DNA from: Bacteroidales bacterium M5
GTDB taxonomy: Bacteria; Bacteroidota; Bacteroidia; Bacteroidales; Muribaculaceae
Reading direction: 5' to 3'
Length of the DNA stretch: 25,648 bases
NCBI GenBank assembly: GCA_001689535.1
Contig: LUJP01000018.1
Span: 1 to 25,648, forward strand
Part shown: positions 7,393 through 15,967 of the stretch, in pieces
Position numbering within the stretch: the first letter of the stretch is position 1
Layout: every line of letters begins with the position of its first letter
Made by a program: the position numbers and the translations under genes
Notes under the pieces: generated by a model
What the model was told of the DNA's origin: nothing
The model's input: the letters and a program-made list of their open reading frames with translations, nothing else
Database searches by the model: none

Positions 7393-8701
7393 ACATGTTC
7401 ACAATAGCTTCGTAAAGCTCCTGTTTTCCCGAGGTCTGGGCGGGTTCACCTTTAGCCTTGGCGTAGTCCACTACCTCTTCCAGAGTCATGCGGCCGTTCT
7501 CGAAGTCGGCGCCTTTGCCTGCGTCGAATGATGCGTAGCGGTCCTTGAGCATGCCGGGCAGGGGGCTTTCGGTGAGGATTGCGGCAGCCGATTCAAGAGC
7601 GCGTGCCATGGCGTCCATTGCCGAAATATGGGCTATGAAGATATCCTCGAGGTCGGTGGAGTTACGGCGTGTCTTGGCGTCGAAGTTGGTGCCGCCGTTG
7701 CCCAGGCCGCCGTTGCGTATGATCTGCATCATGGCCAGGGTGAGGTCGTAGTTGTCGATGGGGAACTGGTCGGTGTCCCAGCCGTTCTGATAGTCGCCGC
7801 GGTTGGCGTCGATGCTGCCGAGCATGCCGTTGTCAACGGCCACTGCAAGCTCGTGCTCGAAGGTGTGGCCGGCGAGAGTGGCGTGGTTCACCTCGATGTT
7901 GAGCTTGAAATCCTTGTCGAGTCCGTGGGCCCGGAGGAAGCCTATCACGGTCTCGCTGTCCACGTCATACTGATGCTTGGTGGGCTCCATGGGCTTCGGT
8001 TCAACGAGGAATGTGCCTTTGAAGCCTTTTGCGCGTGCGTAGTCGCGTGCGAGGGTCAGCATCATTGCCAGGTGCTCTTTTTCGCGCTTCTGGTCGGTGT
8101 TGAGGATGCTCATGTAGCCTTCGCGGCCTCCCCAGAACACATAGTTGGTACCGCCCAGCTCTATTGTGGCGTCGATGGCGTTCTTAATCTGTACGGCGGC
8201 GCGGGCCACTACGTCGAAGTCGGGATTGGTGGCGGCTCCGTTCATGTAGCGGGCGTGGCCGAATACGTTGGCGGTGCCCCAGAGATTCTTGATGCCTGTC
8301 TCGGCCATCTTCTGCTTGAGGTAGGCCACGATTTCCTTCATGTTGGCCTCGTATTCCTCGATGGTGGCGGCCTCGCTCACAAGGTCTACGTCGTGGAAGC
8401 AGAAATACTCTACGCCGAGTTTCTGCATGATTTCGAAGCCTGCGTCGGCTTTGTCCTTCGCTGCCTGCACGGGATCGGTGGCGGTGTTCCAGGGGAACTG
8501 CTTTGTGCCGCCGCCGAACTGGTCGCCGCCTTCGGCGCACAGTGTGTGCCACCATGCCATGGCAAACTTGAACCAGTCTTTCATTTTCTTGCCGAGCACT
8601 ACTTTTTCAGCGTCGTAATAACGGTAGGCCAGAGGATTCTTCGACTCTTTGCCTTCAAATTTGATTTTCCCTATACCGGGGAAGTATTCTTTTGTAGCCA
8701 T
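7385..8701 (-). CDS. xylA: Xylose isomerase
   Basis: A 438-residue cytoplasmic enzyme converting D-xylose to D-xylulose, of the longer class II type found in Bacteroidetes and Gram-negatives. Active-site residues are present: the FHDVD motif with His103 and Asp106; VEPKP with Glu234 and Lys236 (metal ligand and catalytic lysine); Glu270 and His273 in NIEVNHATLAGH; Asp298 in DANRGD; Asp309 and Asp311 in GWDTDQFP. WWHTLCAEGGDQFG near residue 50 is also typical. It lies 78 bp after xylB, in an AT-rich gap with a TAATTTTA sequence one base off a -7 box, so an internal promoter is possible. It overlaps xylE by 8 bp. Confidence 0.97.
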   Translation of the reverse strand: MATKEYFPGIGKIKFEGKESKNPLAYRYYDAEKVVLGKKMKDWFKFAMAWWHTLCAEGGDQFGGGTKQFPWNTATDPVQAAKDKADAGFEIMQKLGVEYFCFHDVDLVSEAATIEEYEANMKEIVAYLKQKMAETGIKNLWGTANVFGHARYMNGAATNPDFDVVARAAVQIKNAIDATIELGGTNYVFWGGREGYMSILNTDQKREKEHLAMMLTLARDYARAKGFKGTFLVEPKPMEPTKHQYDVDSETVIGFLRAHGLDKDFKLNIEVNHATLAGHTFEHELAVAVDNGMLGSIDANRGDYQNGWDTDQFPIDNYDLTLAMMQIIRNGGLGNGGTNFDAKTRRNSTDLEDIFIAHISAMDAMARALESAAAILTESPLPGMLKDRYASFDAGKGADFENGRMTLEEVVDYAKAKGEPAQTSGKQELYEAIVNMYV

Positions 8702-8779
8702 TGTGGAATAAGTTTTTATGATTATAGATTTGTTGTAGTAAAATTAAATAGAGAAACGGTATGCACCCCATGCCGTGCG

Positions 8780-10273
8780 TCAGAGGGCGGAGAGTTCGGC
8801 CTTCAGACGGCGCTGCCACAGGGCGTAGGCCTCGGCTGTGGCGGCTGTGAGGGTCTGGTCGGGCTCCGTGCGCTCAATCACGTGGAGCGTGGCGAAAGCC
8901 TCGGATGGCGAGGCGTAGATTCCGGCGCCTATGCCGGCTCCGCGGGCGGCTCCTGCCGCTCCGTCTGTATCATATAGCTCTATCACGGCACCGCTCACAT
9001 TGGCGAGCGTGTGGCGGAAAAGAGGGCTCAGGAACATGTTGGCGTGACCTGCGTGGATTTTACGCACTTCCATGCCCATATCCTTCATGATGTCTATACC
9101 GGCCTGGAAGGCGAACACTATGCCTTCCTGAGCGGCGCGCGCCAGATGCTCGCGTCCGTGGGTGAGGAAGTTGAGGCCGTGGATTGAACAGCCCGTCTCG
9201 CGGTTGCAGAGCACGCGTTCGGCGCCGTTGCCGAACGGCAGGATGCTCACCCCTGCGGCGCCTACGGGCGCGTGGGAGGCAAGCTCGTTCAGCTCGGCGT
9301 AGCCCGTGCCTTCGGGAGCCACGTTGCGGCGTATCCACGAGTTGAGTATGCCGGTGCCGTTTATGCAGTTCATTATGCCCAGGCGTGTATGGCCGCTGCG
9401 GTGGTTCACATGGGCGAAGGTGTTCACGCGCGAGAGCGGATCGTAGCTCACTTCGCCGTTTATACCGTAGACCACGCCCGATGTACCGGCGGTCGAGGCT
9501 ATTTCTCCCGGCTCGAACACGTTGAGCGAAAGGGCGTTGTTGGGTTGGTCGCCTGCGCGGTAGGTTACCGGCGTGCCTTCTTTCAGACCAAGCTCGGCGG
9601 CCGCGGCGCGGGTCAGATGTCCCTGATCACCGAATGTGGGCACTATTTCCGGAATGATGCTCGCGGGGAACCCGAAGTAGTCCATGAGGAAGCCGGCGGG
9701 GGAGTCGGTGGCGAAGTCCCAGAGCATACACTCCGACAGTCCGGTGACCGTGGTGGCTATGCGGTCGGTGAGACGCATGGCTATATAGTCGCCGGGCAGC
9801 ATTATCTTGTAGATGCGCTCAAACAGTTCGGGTTCGTTTTCCTTAACCCAGCGCAGTTTGGAGGCAGTGAAGTTGCCGGGGGAATTCAGCAGGTGACTGA
9901 GGCATTTTTCCGCCCCAAGGTCGCTGAACGCTTTCGCGCCGTAGGGTACGCCGCGGGAATCACACCAGATTATGGCGGGGCGAAGCGGCTGCCGGTCCTT
10001 GTCCACGGCCACCAGGCCGTGCATCTGATAACTGATGCCTATGGCTTTTATGTCGGCCGGGTCTAGGCGGCTTTTGTCGAGAACGGCCGAGGTGGCCTGG
10101 CGCAGATAGTCCCACCAGCTCTGAGGATTCTGCTCGGCCCATCCGGCCTTGTGGGAGATAATCGGGGCCTCGGAGTCCGGAAAGAATGCCGAGGCTGCGA
10201 TATTGCCTGTGTTGATGTCAACAATCGAAGCTTTTACGGAAGAGCTTCCGATGTCGTATCCTAATAAATACAT
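8780..10273 (-). CDS. xylB: Xylulokinase (FGGY carbohydrate kinase)
   Basis: A 497-residue cytoplasmic kinase that phosphorylates D-xylulose to xylulose 5-phosphate for the pentose phosphate pathway. The N-terminal phosphate motif is LLGYDIGSSSVKASIVD (residues 3-19). SYQMHGLV (81-88) and WCDSRG (103-108) are FGGY substrate-site blocks. The probable catalytic base is Asp242 in RAGDQPNNAL, and TAGTSGVVYG (261-270) is the ATP-site region. The ATG at 10273 was chosen because the protein begins exactly at the kinase fold; an upstream in-frame extension of 46 residues has no family resemblance and crosses the likely promoter. First gene of the xyl operon. No XylR-type regulator is visible beside it. 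Confidence 0.95.
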   Translation of the reverse strand: MYLLGYDIGSSSVKASIVDINTGNIAASAFFPDSEAPIISHKAGWAEQNPQSWWDYLRQATSAVLDKSRLDPADIKAIGISYQMHGLVAVDKDRQPLRPAIIWCDSRGVPYGAKAFSDLGAEKCLSHLLNSPGNFTASKLRWVKENEPELFERIYKIMLPGDYIAMRLTDRIATTVTGLSECMLWDFATDSPAGFLMDYFGFPASIIPEIVPTFGDQGHLTRAAAAELGLKEGTPVTYRAGDQPNNALSLNVFEPGEIASTAGTSGVVYGINGEVSYDPLSRVNTFAHVNHRSGHTRLGIMNCINGTGILNSWIRRNVAPEGTGYAELNELASHAPVGAAGVSILPFGNGAERVLCNRETGCSIHGLNFLTHGREHLARAAQEGIVFAFQAGIDIMKDMGMEVRKIHAGHANMFLSPLFRHTLANVSGAVIELYDTDGAAGAARGAGIGAGIYASPSEAFATLHVIERTEPDQTLTAATAEAYALWQRRLKAELSAL

Positions 10274-10295
10274 GGTATAGAGGTTTGGTGAAATG

Positions 10296-10303
10296 CAAAT
10301 ATA
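10296..10303 (-). promoter_or_regulatory. Probable -7 box of the xylBAE operon
   Basis: TATATTTG on the - strand matches TAnnTTTG and is 22 bp before the xylB start. The expected -33 position (about 19-21 bp upstream) has no TTG and overlaps the hairpin after the dipeptidase gene. A weak -33 would fit an operon that needs an activator, but no operator was identified. Confidence 0.4.
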
Positions 10304-10321
10304 CGCACTAATTTTCAATAA

Positions 10322-10335
10322 GCCGGAACTCCGGC
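10322..10335 (-). terminator. Short hairpin after the C69 dipeptidase gene
   Basis: GCCGG and CCGGC (5-bp stem, 4-nt loop) lie 8 bp past the dipeptidase stop. The - strand continues with TTATTGAAAATT, a poor U-tract. It may be a weak terminator, which would leave the xyl operon partly open to read-through from the dipeptidase gene. Confidence 0.3.
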
Positions 10336-10343
10336 CGGGAAAA

Positions 10344-11960
10344 TCAGAAGCCGTTGGCGTTGGCGCGCCACAGGGCGCCGGCCAGCTGGTCCCATGCCAG
10401 AACGGTGGCACCGAAAAAGTCGCGCGTGTAGCCGTCGAGCATGGCGGCTGCCTCGTCGGACTTGCCGTTCTTCACCATCTCGGTGTAGCTTTTCTCCACC
10501 ATGGGAAGTTCGCGTGCGCCTTTGTCGAGGAAGTAGTCACGGGCGGGTTCGAGGAGCTTGCGGCTATTGCCCCAGCGCACTGTCGCCAGGCGGTTGGGCT
10601 CGCGGAAATGCCACAGGGCGGCATCCTGACGGTGGCGGTGTTGTCCGCACACGCCCAGCATGTCGGGCAGCGATGTGTTGCCGGCGAATATGGGGAACCG
10701 CGGCGACTGGCCTGGGTTGTCGAGAGCTATCCAGGCCACGCCTCCCACGGCGTCGGGAAGCCACGAGCGGCACTGGATGATGGTGGAGTAGGCACACCAC
10801 GACACGCTCACGGTGCGGATGTTGTGCATGGCCGAGTCGCCCAGCGCCTCGTAGAGCGCTATCTCGTCGGGGCGCATCCAGGGGTTGGCGCGCGGGCTCA
10901 CTATGGAGTCGGGCACGTCGGCGGCCGAGTCGGGCTTTTTGGCTTTGTTTTTCACCTTGAGGCGCCCGCTGAGGTTGAGGGGAGTGCCTTCGTAGTACGA
11001 CCCCAGCAGACGCGCCACATCGGCCACGCTCACTTTCTTCGAGGGCCTGACGCTCACGGGCAGCTCCGTTATCGAGTCGGTGAATCCGGCCTCAGGCGCA
11101 AGCTGCTGCATTATGTAGAGCTCGCGCACGCTGTAGTTTTTGGGTTCATTGAAATAATTGCCGCCGCTGTAGGCTTTCCAGAACGAGAATTCCTCCTTGC
11201 CGTCCCAGAGGCCCAGATCCAGGGCTATTTTCTTCACGTTGGCCGAGGCGAGGTAATTTGTCGTGTCGGCGGTGTTGATGCGTCCTATGCGGCTTATATT
11301 GGCCGATACGGCTATGTGGTCATCGGGGATGCGCTGCGCGGCCCACACTCCGCCTATCGAGTCTGGCCCCTGGCCCTGCACTTCGAAAATCCACACTTCC
11401 TTCGGGTCGGCTATGGTGAGGCATTCGCCAGAGTCGCCGTAGCCGTATTCCTTTATCATGCGTCCCATGAGCTTTATGGCCTCGCGGGCCGTGGTGCAAC
11501 GCTGCAAGGCCACGCGCTGAAGCTCCTCGATCATAAACATGCCCTTGTCGTTGCGCAGGGTGTCGCGGCCGCCGTAGGTGGTCTCGCCCATGGCAAGCTG
11601 GCGCTCGTTCAGGCAGGGATAGGCAGTGTCGAGGAAGCCGAACGTGTGCCGTGCCTGCGGAATCTCGCCCGCGCGCTCCGTTCCGTCAAGGCTTTCGGGG
11701 TATTCGGTATGCATGCGTCCGCGATACACGCTCATCACCGTGTCGCGTGGATAATCGGCCGCCGGCACCTGGCGCATCCAGGTGCGGTACCATGAATCGC
11801 ACGTGTGCGAGGTCATCACAGATCCGTCGGCCGACGCCTTGCGGCCAACCATTATGCTTGTGCACGCATCGGGCGCGGCTGTCCGCGCCTCTGCCGGCAT
11901 CCAAGAGGCCACGCCTGCAAGCGCGGCCATCGCCACAAAAACAAGAGCTCTCATAATCAT
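10344..11960 (-). CDS. Secreted dipeptidase of peptidase family C69
   Basis: A 538-residue N-terminal nucleophile (Ntn) hydrolase related to PepD dipeptidases. Residues 1 to about 26 form a signal peptide (hydrophobic ALVFVAMAALAGVA, then AEA), so it is exported. Cys33 in DACTSIMVGRKASADGSVM is the expected nucleophile, exposed after processing. Other family blocks are MGETTYGGRDTL, CTTAREAIKLMGRMIKEYGYGDSGE and EVWIFEV (family PF03577). Exact substrate is unknown; family members cleave dipeptides. The start ATG at 11960 or the ATG two codons on are both possible. It has a possible promoter and 5' hairpin of its own and is 70 bp ahead of xylB, with no obvious functional link to xylose use. 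Confidence 0.9.
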   Translation of the reverse strand: MIMRALVFVAMAALAGVASWMPAEARTAAPDACTSIMVGRKASADGSVMTSHTCDSWYRTWMRQVPAADYPRDTVMSVYRGRMHTEYPESLDGTERAGEIPQARHTFGFLDTAYPCLNERQLAMGETTYGGRDTLRNDKGMFMIEELQRVALQRCTTAREAIKLMGRMIKEYGYGDSGECLTIADPKEVWIFEVQGQGPDSIGGVWAAQRIPDDHIAVSANISRIGRINTADTTNYLASANVKKIALDLGLWDGKEEFSFWKAYSGGNYFNEPKNYSVRELYIMQQLAPEAGFTDSITELPVSVRPSKKVSVADVARLLGSYYEGTPLNLSGRLKVKNKAKKPDSAADVPDSIVSPRANPWMRPDEIALYEALGDSAMHNIRTVSVSWCAYSTIIQCRSWLPDAVGGVAWIALDNPGQSPRFPIFAGNTSLPDMLGVCGQHRHRQDAALWHFREPNRLATVRWGNSRKLLEPARDYFLDKGARELPMVEKSYTEMVKNGKSDEAAAMLDGYTRDFFGATVLAWDQLAGALWRANANGF

Positions 11961-11987
11961 AGCTTAATAACCGGTTCATTATTCAGC

Positions 11988-12022
11988 AAACACCCGCAGG
12001 TGTTTACCCGACCTCAAAGCTA
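11988..12022 (-). promoter_or_regulatory. Possible promoter and 5' hairpin of the C69 dipeptidase gene
   Basis: On the - strand TAGCTTTG (12015-12022) matches the -7 consensus TAnnTTTG; no TTG is present at the right distance upstream. Just downstream, AAACACC and GGTGTTT (11988-12005) form a perfect 7-bp stem with a 4-nt loop, which would sit near the 5' end of the mRNA and might stabilise it. Confidence 0.35.
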
Positions 12023-12049
12023 CTCAAAAAATCCGATACCTCAGCTAAG

Positions 12050-12094
12050 TTATATGACTTATACGTCTTATAAATCTTATAAGACTTATAAAGC
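12050..12094. repeat. Five 9-bp tandem repeats, TTATAnnnC
   Basis: Five contiguous 9-bp units run TTATATGAC, TTATACGTC, TTATAAATC, TTATAAGAC, TTATAAAGC. Period and layout match the arrays after uvrC, and the unit is related (TTATAnGAC compared with NNTACNGAC). This copy is not paired with an inverted arm. It lies in the gap between carB and the dipeptidase gene, just beyond the carB terminator. Confidence 0.8.
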
Positions 12095-12103
12095 CACAAA
12101 AAA

Positions 12104-12132
12104 TTTGAGCGCCGGATTATCCGGCGCTCAAA
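12104..12132 (-). terminator. Strong terminator of carB
   Basis: TTTGAGCGCCGGA and its exact complement TCCGGCGCTCAAA enclose a 3-nt loop, a 13-bp perfect stem. On the - strand it is followed by TTTTTTGTGG. It lies 61 bp beyond the carB stop. Confidence 0.85.
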
Positions 12133-12158
12133 TGAGATGAATCTTATGTCGGTTTTAT

Positions 12159-12178
12159 GGTCGGCGGGGACGCCGACC
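12159..12178 (-). repeat. Second hairpin downstream of carB
   Basis: GGTCGGCG and CGCCGACC form an 8-bp perfect stem around a 4-nt loop, 15 bp after the carB stop. The - strand after it (ATAAAACC) is not U-rich, so it is probably an mRNA 3' stabilising stem or part of a tandem terminator with 12104-12132. Confidence 0.5.
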
Positions 12179-12193
12179 CTCCCGGGATGGTTA

Positions 12194-15100
12194 TCAGTAT
12201 TCCTGCCAGGAGGTAATGCCGATGGAATCGACGGGGCGCGAGATGAAGGCTTTCACGTAGGCCAGGGCCAGGCGTGCGTTGGTGAGCAGGGGCACGTTGT
12301 GGTCGATGGCGCAGCGGCGTATGCGGTAGCCGTTGGTGAGCTCGCGCTTGGTGTGGTTCTTGGGGATGTTGATCACCAGATCCACGGTGTGGTTGCCTAT
12401 CACGTCGAGCACCGATTCGCCTTTCTCGTCGGGCCACGATACCTGGGTGGACTTCACGCCGTTCTGGGCGAGGAAGGCCGAGGTGCCGGGGGTGGCGTAG
12501 ATCTTGTAGCCCTTCGAGTCGAGCAGGCGGCAGGCCTCGAGCATGTCCACCTTGGCGCGGGCGTCGCCCGAGCTTACCAGAATGGCTTTCTGCGGCACGT
12601 GGTGGCCTACGGATATCATGGCGTTGAGCAGAGCCTCGTCGAAATCGCGTCCCAGGCATCCTACCTCGCCGGTGGAGGCCATGTCCACGCCAAGCACCGG
12701 ATCGGCCTTGTGGAGGCGTGCAAACGAGAACTGGGAGGCTTTCACGCCTATGTAGTCGATGTCGAATGTGGATGTGTCCTCAACTTCGGGCTTCTCGCCG
12801 AGCATGATGCGTGTGGCGGTCTCGATGAAGTTTTTCTTGAGCACCTTGCTCACGAAGGGGAACGAGCGCGATGCGCGCAGGTTGCATTCGATCACCTTCA
12901 CGTAGTTGTCCTTGGCCAGATACTGGATATTGAACGGGCCGGAGATGTTGAGGGCCTCGGCTATGCGGGCGCTGATGCGCTTGATGCGGCGTGCGGTGGC
13001 CATATAGATTTTCTGGGCCGGGAACACCAGGGTGGCGTCGCCGGAGTGTACGCCGGCATATTCCACATGCTCAGAGATGGCATATTCCACAATCTTGCCG
13101 TTGCGGGCCACGGCGTCGAATTCTATTTCCTTGGCGTTCTGGAGGAATTCCGAAACCACCACGGGGTATTCTTTCGATACTTTGGCGGCCTGGCTCAGGA
13201 AGCGGTGCATCTGCTCGTAGTCGTAGCACACGTTCATGGCTGCGCCCGACAGCACGTAGCTGGGACGGATGAGCACCGGGAAGCCCACCTCCTCCACGAA
13301 GGCATGGATTTCCTCCTCGGTGGTGAGCTCTTTCCAGCGGGGCTGGTCGATGCCGAGCTGGTCGAGCATGGCCGAGAATTTGTGGCGGTTTTCGGCGCGG
13401 TCAATCGACACAGGCGATGTGCCGAGCACCGGAACGTGACGGCGATAGAGCTTCATGGCCAGATTGTTGGGGATCTGTCCGCCCACGCTCACAATCACGC
13501 CGCGCGGCACCTCGAGGTCTATGATGTCCATTACGCGCTCGAAGCTGAGCTCGTCGAAATAGAGGCGGTCGCACATGTCGTAGTCCGTCGACACGGTCTC
13601 GGGGTTGTAGTTGATCATCACCGCCTTGTAGCCGAGTTTGTGGCAAGTGGTTGCGGCGTTGACCGAACACCAGTCGAACTCCACGGAGCTGCCTATGCGG
13701 TAGGCGCCCGAGCCGAGCACTATGATGTTGTTGTGGGAGATGAGGTCGTAGGGGATAGAGTTTTCAGTGGCGCCGTAGGTCACGTAGAGATAGTTGGTGA
13801 GTTCGGGATATTCCGAAGCCACGGTGTTGATGCGGCGCACGCAGGGGGTCACCTCCAGCTCTTTGCGGCGGCTGCGCACGCGGAGCACGTCAGCCTCCAT
13901 GTTGCCGGTGGGGTTCTCGACCAGACGCGAGATCTGGAAGTCGGAGAAGCCCAGGCGCTTAGCCTCAAGGAGCGTCTCGCGGTCAAGGGTCTCTACGCTT
14001 CCGCCGCGGGCGCGGAGCTTGTTGGCGAAGTTCACTATGTTGGCCAGGCGCTCTATGAACCAGATGTCAATCTTGGTGAGGTCGGCCACACGTTCGGGGG
14101 TGTAGCCTTCCTCCAGGGCCTGGGCTATGGCAAAGATGCGGGTGTCGGTGGGATGGGTCAGGGCGTAGTCAAGATCGTCGAAGCGGATATCGTTGTTGCC
14201 CACGAATCCGTGCATTCCCTGGCCTATCATGCGCAGTCCTTTCTGGATAATTTCCTCAAACGATTTGCCTATCGACATGATTTCGCCGACAGACTTCATC
14301 GAAGAGCCTATCTCGCGGTCCACACCAACGAATTTCGAGAGATCCCAGCGGGGAATCTTCACGATCATGTAGTCCACATCGGGAGCCTTGGCGGCCGAGT
14401 TGGGGGTGCCGGGTTCGCCGATCTGCGACAGCGTGTAGCCCAGGGCGAGTTTCGCGGCCACGAATGCCAGAGGATAGCCCGAGGCTTTCGACGCCAGCGC
14501 CGACGAGCGGCTGAGGCGGGCGTTGATTTCGATTATGCGGTAATCGTTGGTCTCGGCATTGAAGGCATACTGTATGTTACATTCGCCCACTATGCCTATG
14601 TGGCGTACCACGCGTGTGGCTATATCCTGAAGCATCTTGATCTGCTCCTGGCTGAGCGATACTATCGGGGCCACTACGATGCTCTCGCCTGTGTGGATGC
14701 CCAGCGGGTCGAAATTCTCCATGGGAACCACGGTGAAGCAGAGGTCAGACGAGTCGCGTATCACCTCGAACTCGATCTCTTTCCAGCCTTTGAGCGATTC
14801 CTCCACGAGAATCTGGCGCGAATAGGCCAGGGCACTCTCGCAGTGTTTCACGAACTCTTCGTCGTTGTTGCATATACCGGAACCGAGGCCGCCCAGAGCG
14901 TAGCCTGAGCGCACCATCACGGGGTAGCCGATGCGATGTGCCACGGCCAGAGCGTCCTCAAGGCTTTCCACGGCCTGCGACACTGGGGTCTTCACATCAA
15001 TTTCATTCAGTTTCTTTACAAAGAGGTCGCGGTCCTCGGTGATCATGATGGCCTCGACCGATGTGCCGAGCACCTTCACGCCATATTTCTCGAGCGTGCC

Positions 15101-15397
15101 GTCGAGATAGAGCTGTGTGCCGCAGTTGAGGGCTGTCTGGCCGCCAAACGCCAGCAGAATGCCGTCGGGGCGCTCTTTCTTTATCACTTCCTCTACAAAC
15201 TCGGGAGTGATGGGGAGGAAATACACACGGTCGGCCACGCCTTCCGATGTCTGGATTGTAGCGATGTTGGGGTTAATCAGTACTGATTCAATACCTTCTT
15301 CGCGCAAGGCCTTCAGGGCCTGGGAACCGGAGTAGTCAAATTCGCCGGCCTGGCCTATTTTCAGAGCCCCTGAGCCGAGTAGTAGAACTTTTTTCAT
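12194..15397 (-). CDS. carB: Carbamoyl-phosphate synthase large subunit
   Basis: A 1067-residue enzyme, close to the usual length (E. coli about 1073), making carbamoyl phosphate for pyrimidines and arginine from bicarbonate, two ATP and ammonia channelled from CarA. Two homologous halves are visible, each with its preATP-grasp start: VLLLGSGALKIGQAGEFDYSG at residue 4 and IIVLGSGAYRIGSSVEFDWCS in the second half. Both ATP-grasp units are complete (RSGYALGGLGSG; RPSYVLSGAAM). The C-terminal MGS-like allosteric domain has ILVSSGDARAK and ATPGTSAF. No carA lies beside it, so the small subunit must be elsewhere. Own promoter and terminator suggest a single-gene transcript. Confidence 0.96.
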   Translation of the reverse strand: MKKVLLLGSGALKIGQAGEFDYSGSQALKALREEGIESVLINPNIATIQTSEGVADRVYFLPITPEFVEEVIKKERPDGILLAFGGQTALNCGTQLYLDGTLEKYGVKVLGTSVEAIMITEDRDLFVKKLNEIDVKTPVSQAVESLEDALAVAHRIGYPVMVRSGYALGGLGSGICNNDEEFVKHCESALAYSRQILVEESLKGWKEIEFEVIRDSSDLCFTVVPMENFDPLGIHTGESIVVAPIVSLSQEQIKMLQDIATRVVRHIGIVGECNIQYAFNAETNDYRIIEINARLSRSSALASKASGYPLAFVAAKLALGYTLSQIGEPGTPNSAAKAPDVDYMIVKIPRWDLSKFVGVDREIGSSMKSVGEIMSIGKSFEEIIQKGLRMIGQGMHGFVGNNDIRFDDLDYALTHPTDTRIFAIAQALEEGYTPERVADLTKIDIWFIERLANIVNFANKLRARGGSVETLDRETLLEAKRLGFSDFQISRLVENPTGNMEADVLRVRSRRKELEVTPCVRRINTVASEYPELTNYLYVTYGATENSIPYDLISHNNIIVLGSGAYRIGSSVEFDWCSVNAATTCHKLGYKAVMINYNPETVSTDYDMCDRLYFDELSFERVMDIIDLEVPRGVIVSVGGQIPNNLAMKLYRRHVPVLGTSPVSIDRAENRHKFSAMLDQLGIDQPRWKELTTEEEIHAFVEEVGFPVLIRPSYVLSGAAMNVCYDYEQMHRFLSQAAKVSKEYPVVVSEFLQNAKEIEFDAVARNGKIVEYAISEHVEYAGVHSGDATLVFPAQKIYMATARRIKRISARIAEALNISGPFNIQYLAKDNYVKVIECNLRASRSFPFVSKVLKKNFIETATRIMLGEKPEVEDTSTFDIDYIGVKASQFSFARLHKADPVLGVDMASTGEVGCLGRDFDEALLNAMISVGHHVPQKAILVSSGDARAKVDMLEACRLLDSKGYKIYATPGTSAFLAQNGVKSTQVSWPDEKGESVLDVIGNHTVDLVINIPKNHTKRELTNGYRIRRCAIDHNVPLLTNARLALAYVKAFISRPVDSIGITSWQEY

Positions 15398-15444
15398 CGT
15401 TGTAATTCACTGGGATAAATGAAACCGTATGGAGAGAAGTTTTG

Positions 15445-15477
15445 CAAAATTACGAATTTACCCCAAATCAATTCAAA
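15445..15477 (-). promoter_or_regulatory. Promoter of carB
   Basis: On the - strand TTTG (15474-15477), 21 bp, then TAATTTTG (15445-15452), matching the Bacteroidales consensus. The -7 box is 47 bp upstream of the carB start. No pyrimidine or arginine control site was recognised. Upstream to 15560 is AT-rich sequence with nothing else recognisable. Confidence 0.6.
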
Positions 15478-15561
15478 CACTCCAATGAAAAAAGATTGAA
15501 AAAATATAATTTTCTTAATCGTGCTCCCATCCCTGGCCTCCACCAAAGGCTCAGCTTTCCC

Positions 15562-15967
15562 CACACAGCACCACAGGTACCTCTCTAAGCCCCTGGGGGT
15601 TTCCTGAGTTCATCCCTTTCCCACGGAGCACCGGAGGTGCGGCACTTGTCTACCCTCCTGCGCAAACGGCAGGCTCCGAGCGCGTCCTCTCTCTACGGAG
15701 CACCGCAGGTGCGATATCTGTACAACTCACTGCGTAAGCTGCGGGACTCAAGCGCGCTTCTCCCCACGGAGCACCGCAGGAGCGATTTCTGTATAACCCA
15801 CTGCGTAAGTTGTGGTCTCTGTTTCTGAGAGAGTCTCGCCCCAGAGAGCACCGGAGGTGCGATATCTGTACAACCCGCTGCGTGAGCTGCGGGACTCGGA
15901 AGCGTTCTCCCCTCTGTGCGGCAAGCCTCGGAGAGCGCGCCGACGCACAATGCGTAAGCATGGGCCC
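15562..15967 (+). repeat. Left array of hairpin repeat units, 5 copies
   Basis: Five units each begin with a small palindrome GCACC-NNN-GGTGC, at 15568-15580 (degenerate), 15628-15640, 15700-15712, 15771-15783 (one mismatch) and 15848-15860. The palindrome is followed in good copies by GATATCTGTACAACCC and CTGCGTAAG. Spacings are 60, 72, 71 and 77 bp. The outer copies are the most decayed, and linkers between cores are of two kinds: GCGGGACTC...AGCG and TGTGGTCTC...CTCGCC. The units point rightward, toward the transposase gene. Short open frames across them follow from the repeats and are not called as genes. Confidence 0.88.
15834..15967 (+). repeat. Left arm of 134-bp inverted repeat flanking the transposase
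   Basis: This 134-bp arm matches the reverse complement of 16455-16588 at roughly nine bases in ten, with no length change. It contains the innermost hairpin unit plus a private segment (GTGCGGCAAGCCTCGGAGAG and onward to GCGTAAGCATGGG) not seen in the outer units. It ends one base before the transposase promoter. Confidence 0.88.

Noticed and set aside
10274..10411. 46-residue upstream extension of xylB
   Set aside because: The kinase fold starts exactly at MYLLGYDIGSS; the extension overlaps the dipeptidase gene end and the probable promoter.
7628..11795. Several long + strand frames opposite xylA, xylB and the dipeptidase gene
   Set aside because: Each lies over a well-recognised gene on the other strand and has the same composition bias as other antisense frames; no domain is recognisable.
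12137..14908. A very long + strand open frame (923 codons) opposite carB
   Set aside because: It is antisense to an unmistakable carB. Long antisense frames are common in GC-rich genes with biased third positions, and its His/Val/Gly-rich translation resembles no protein family.
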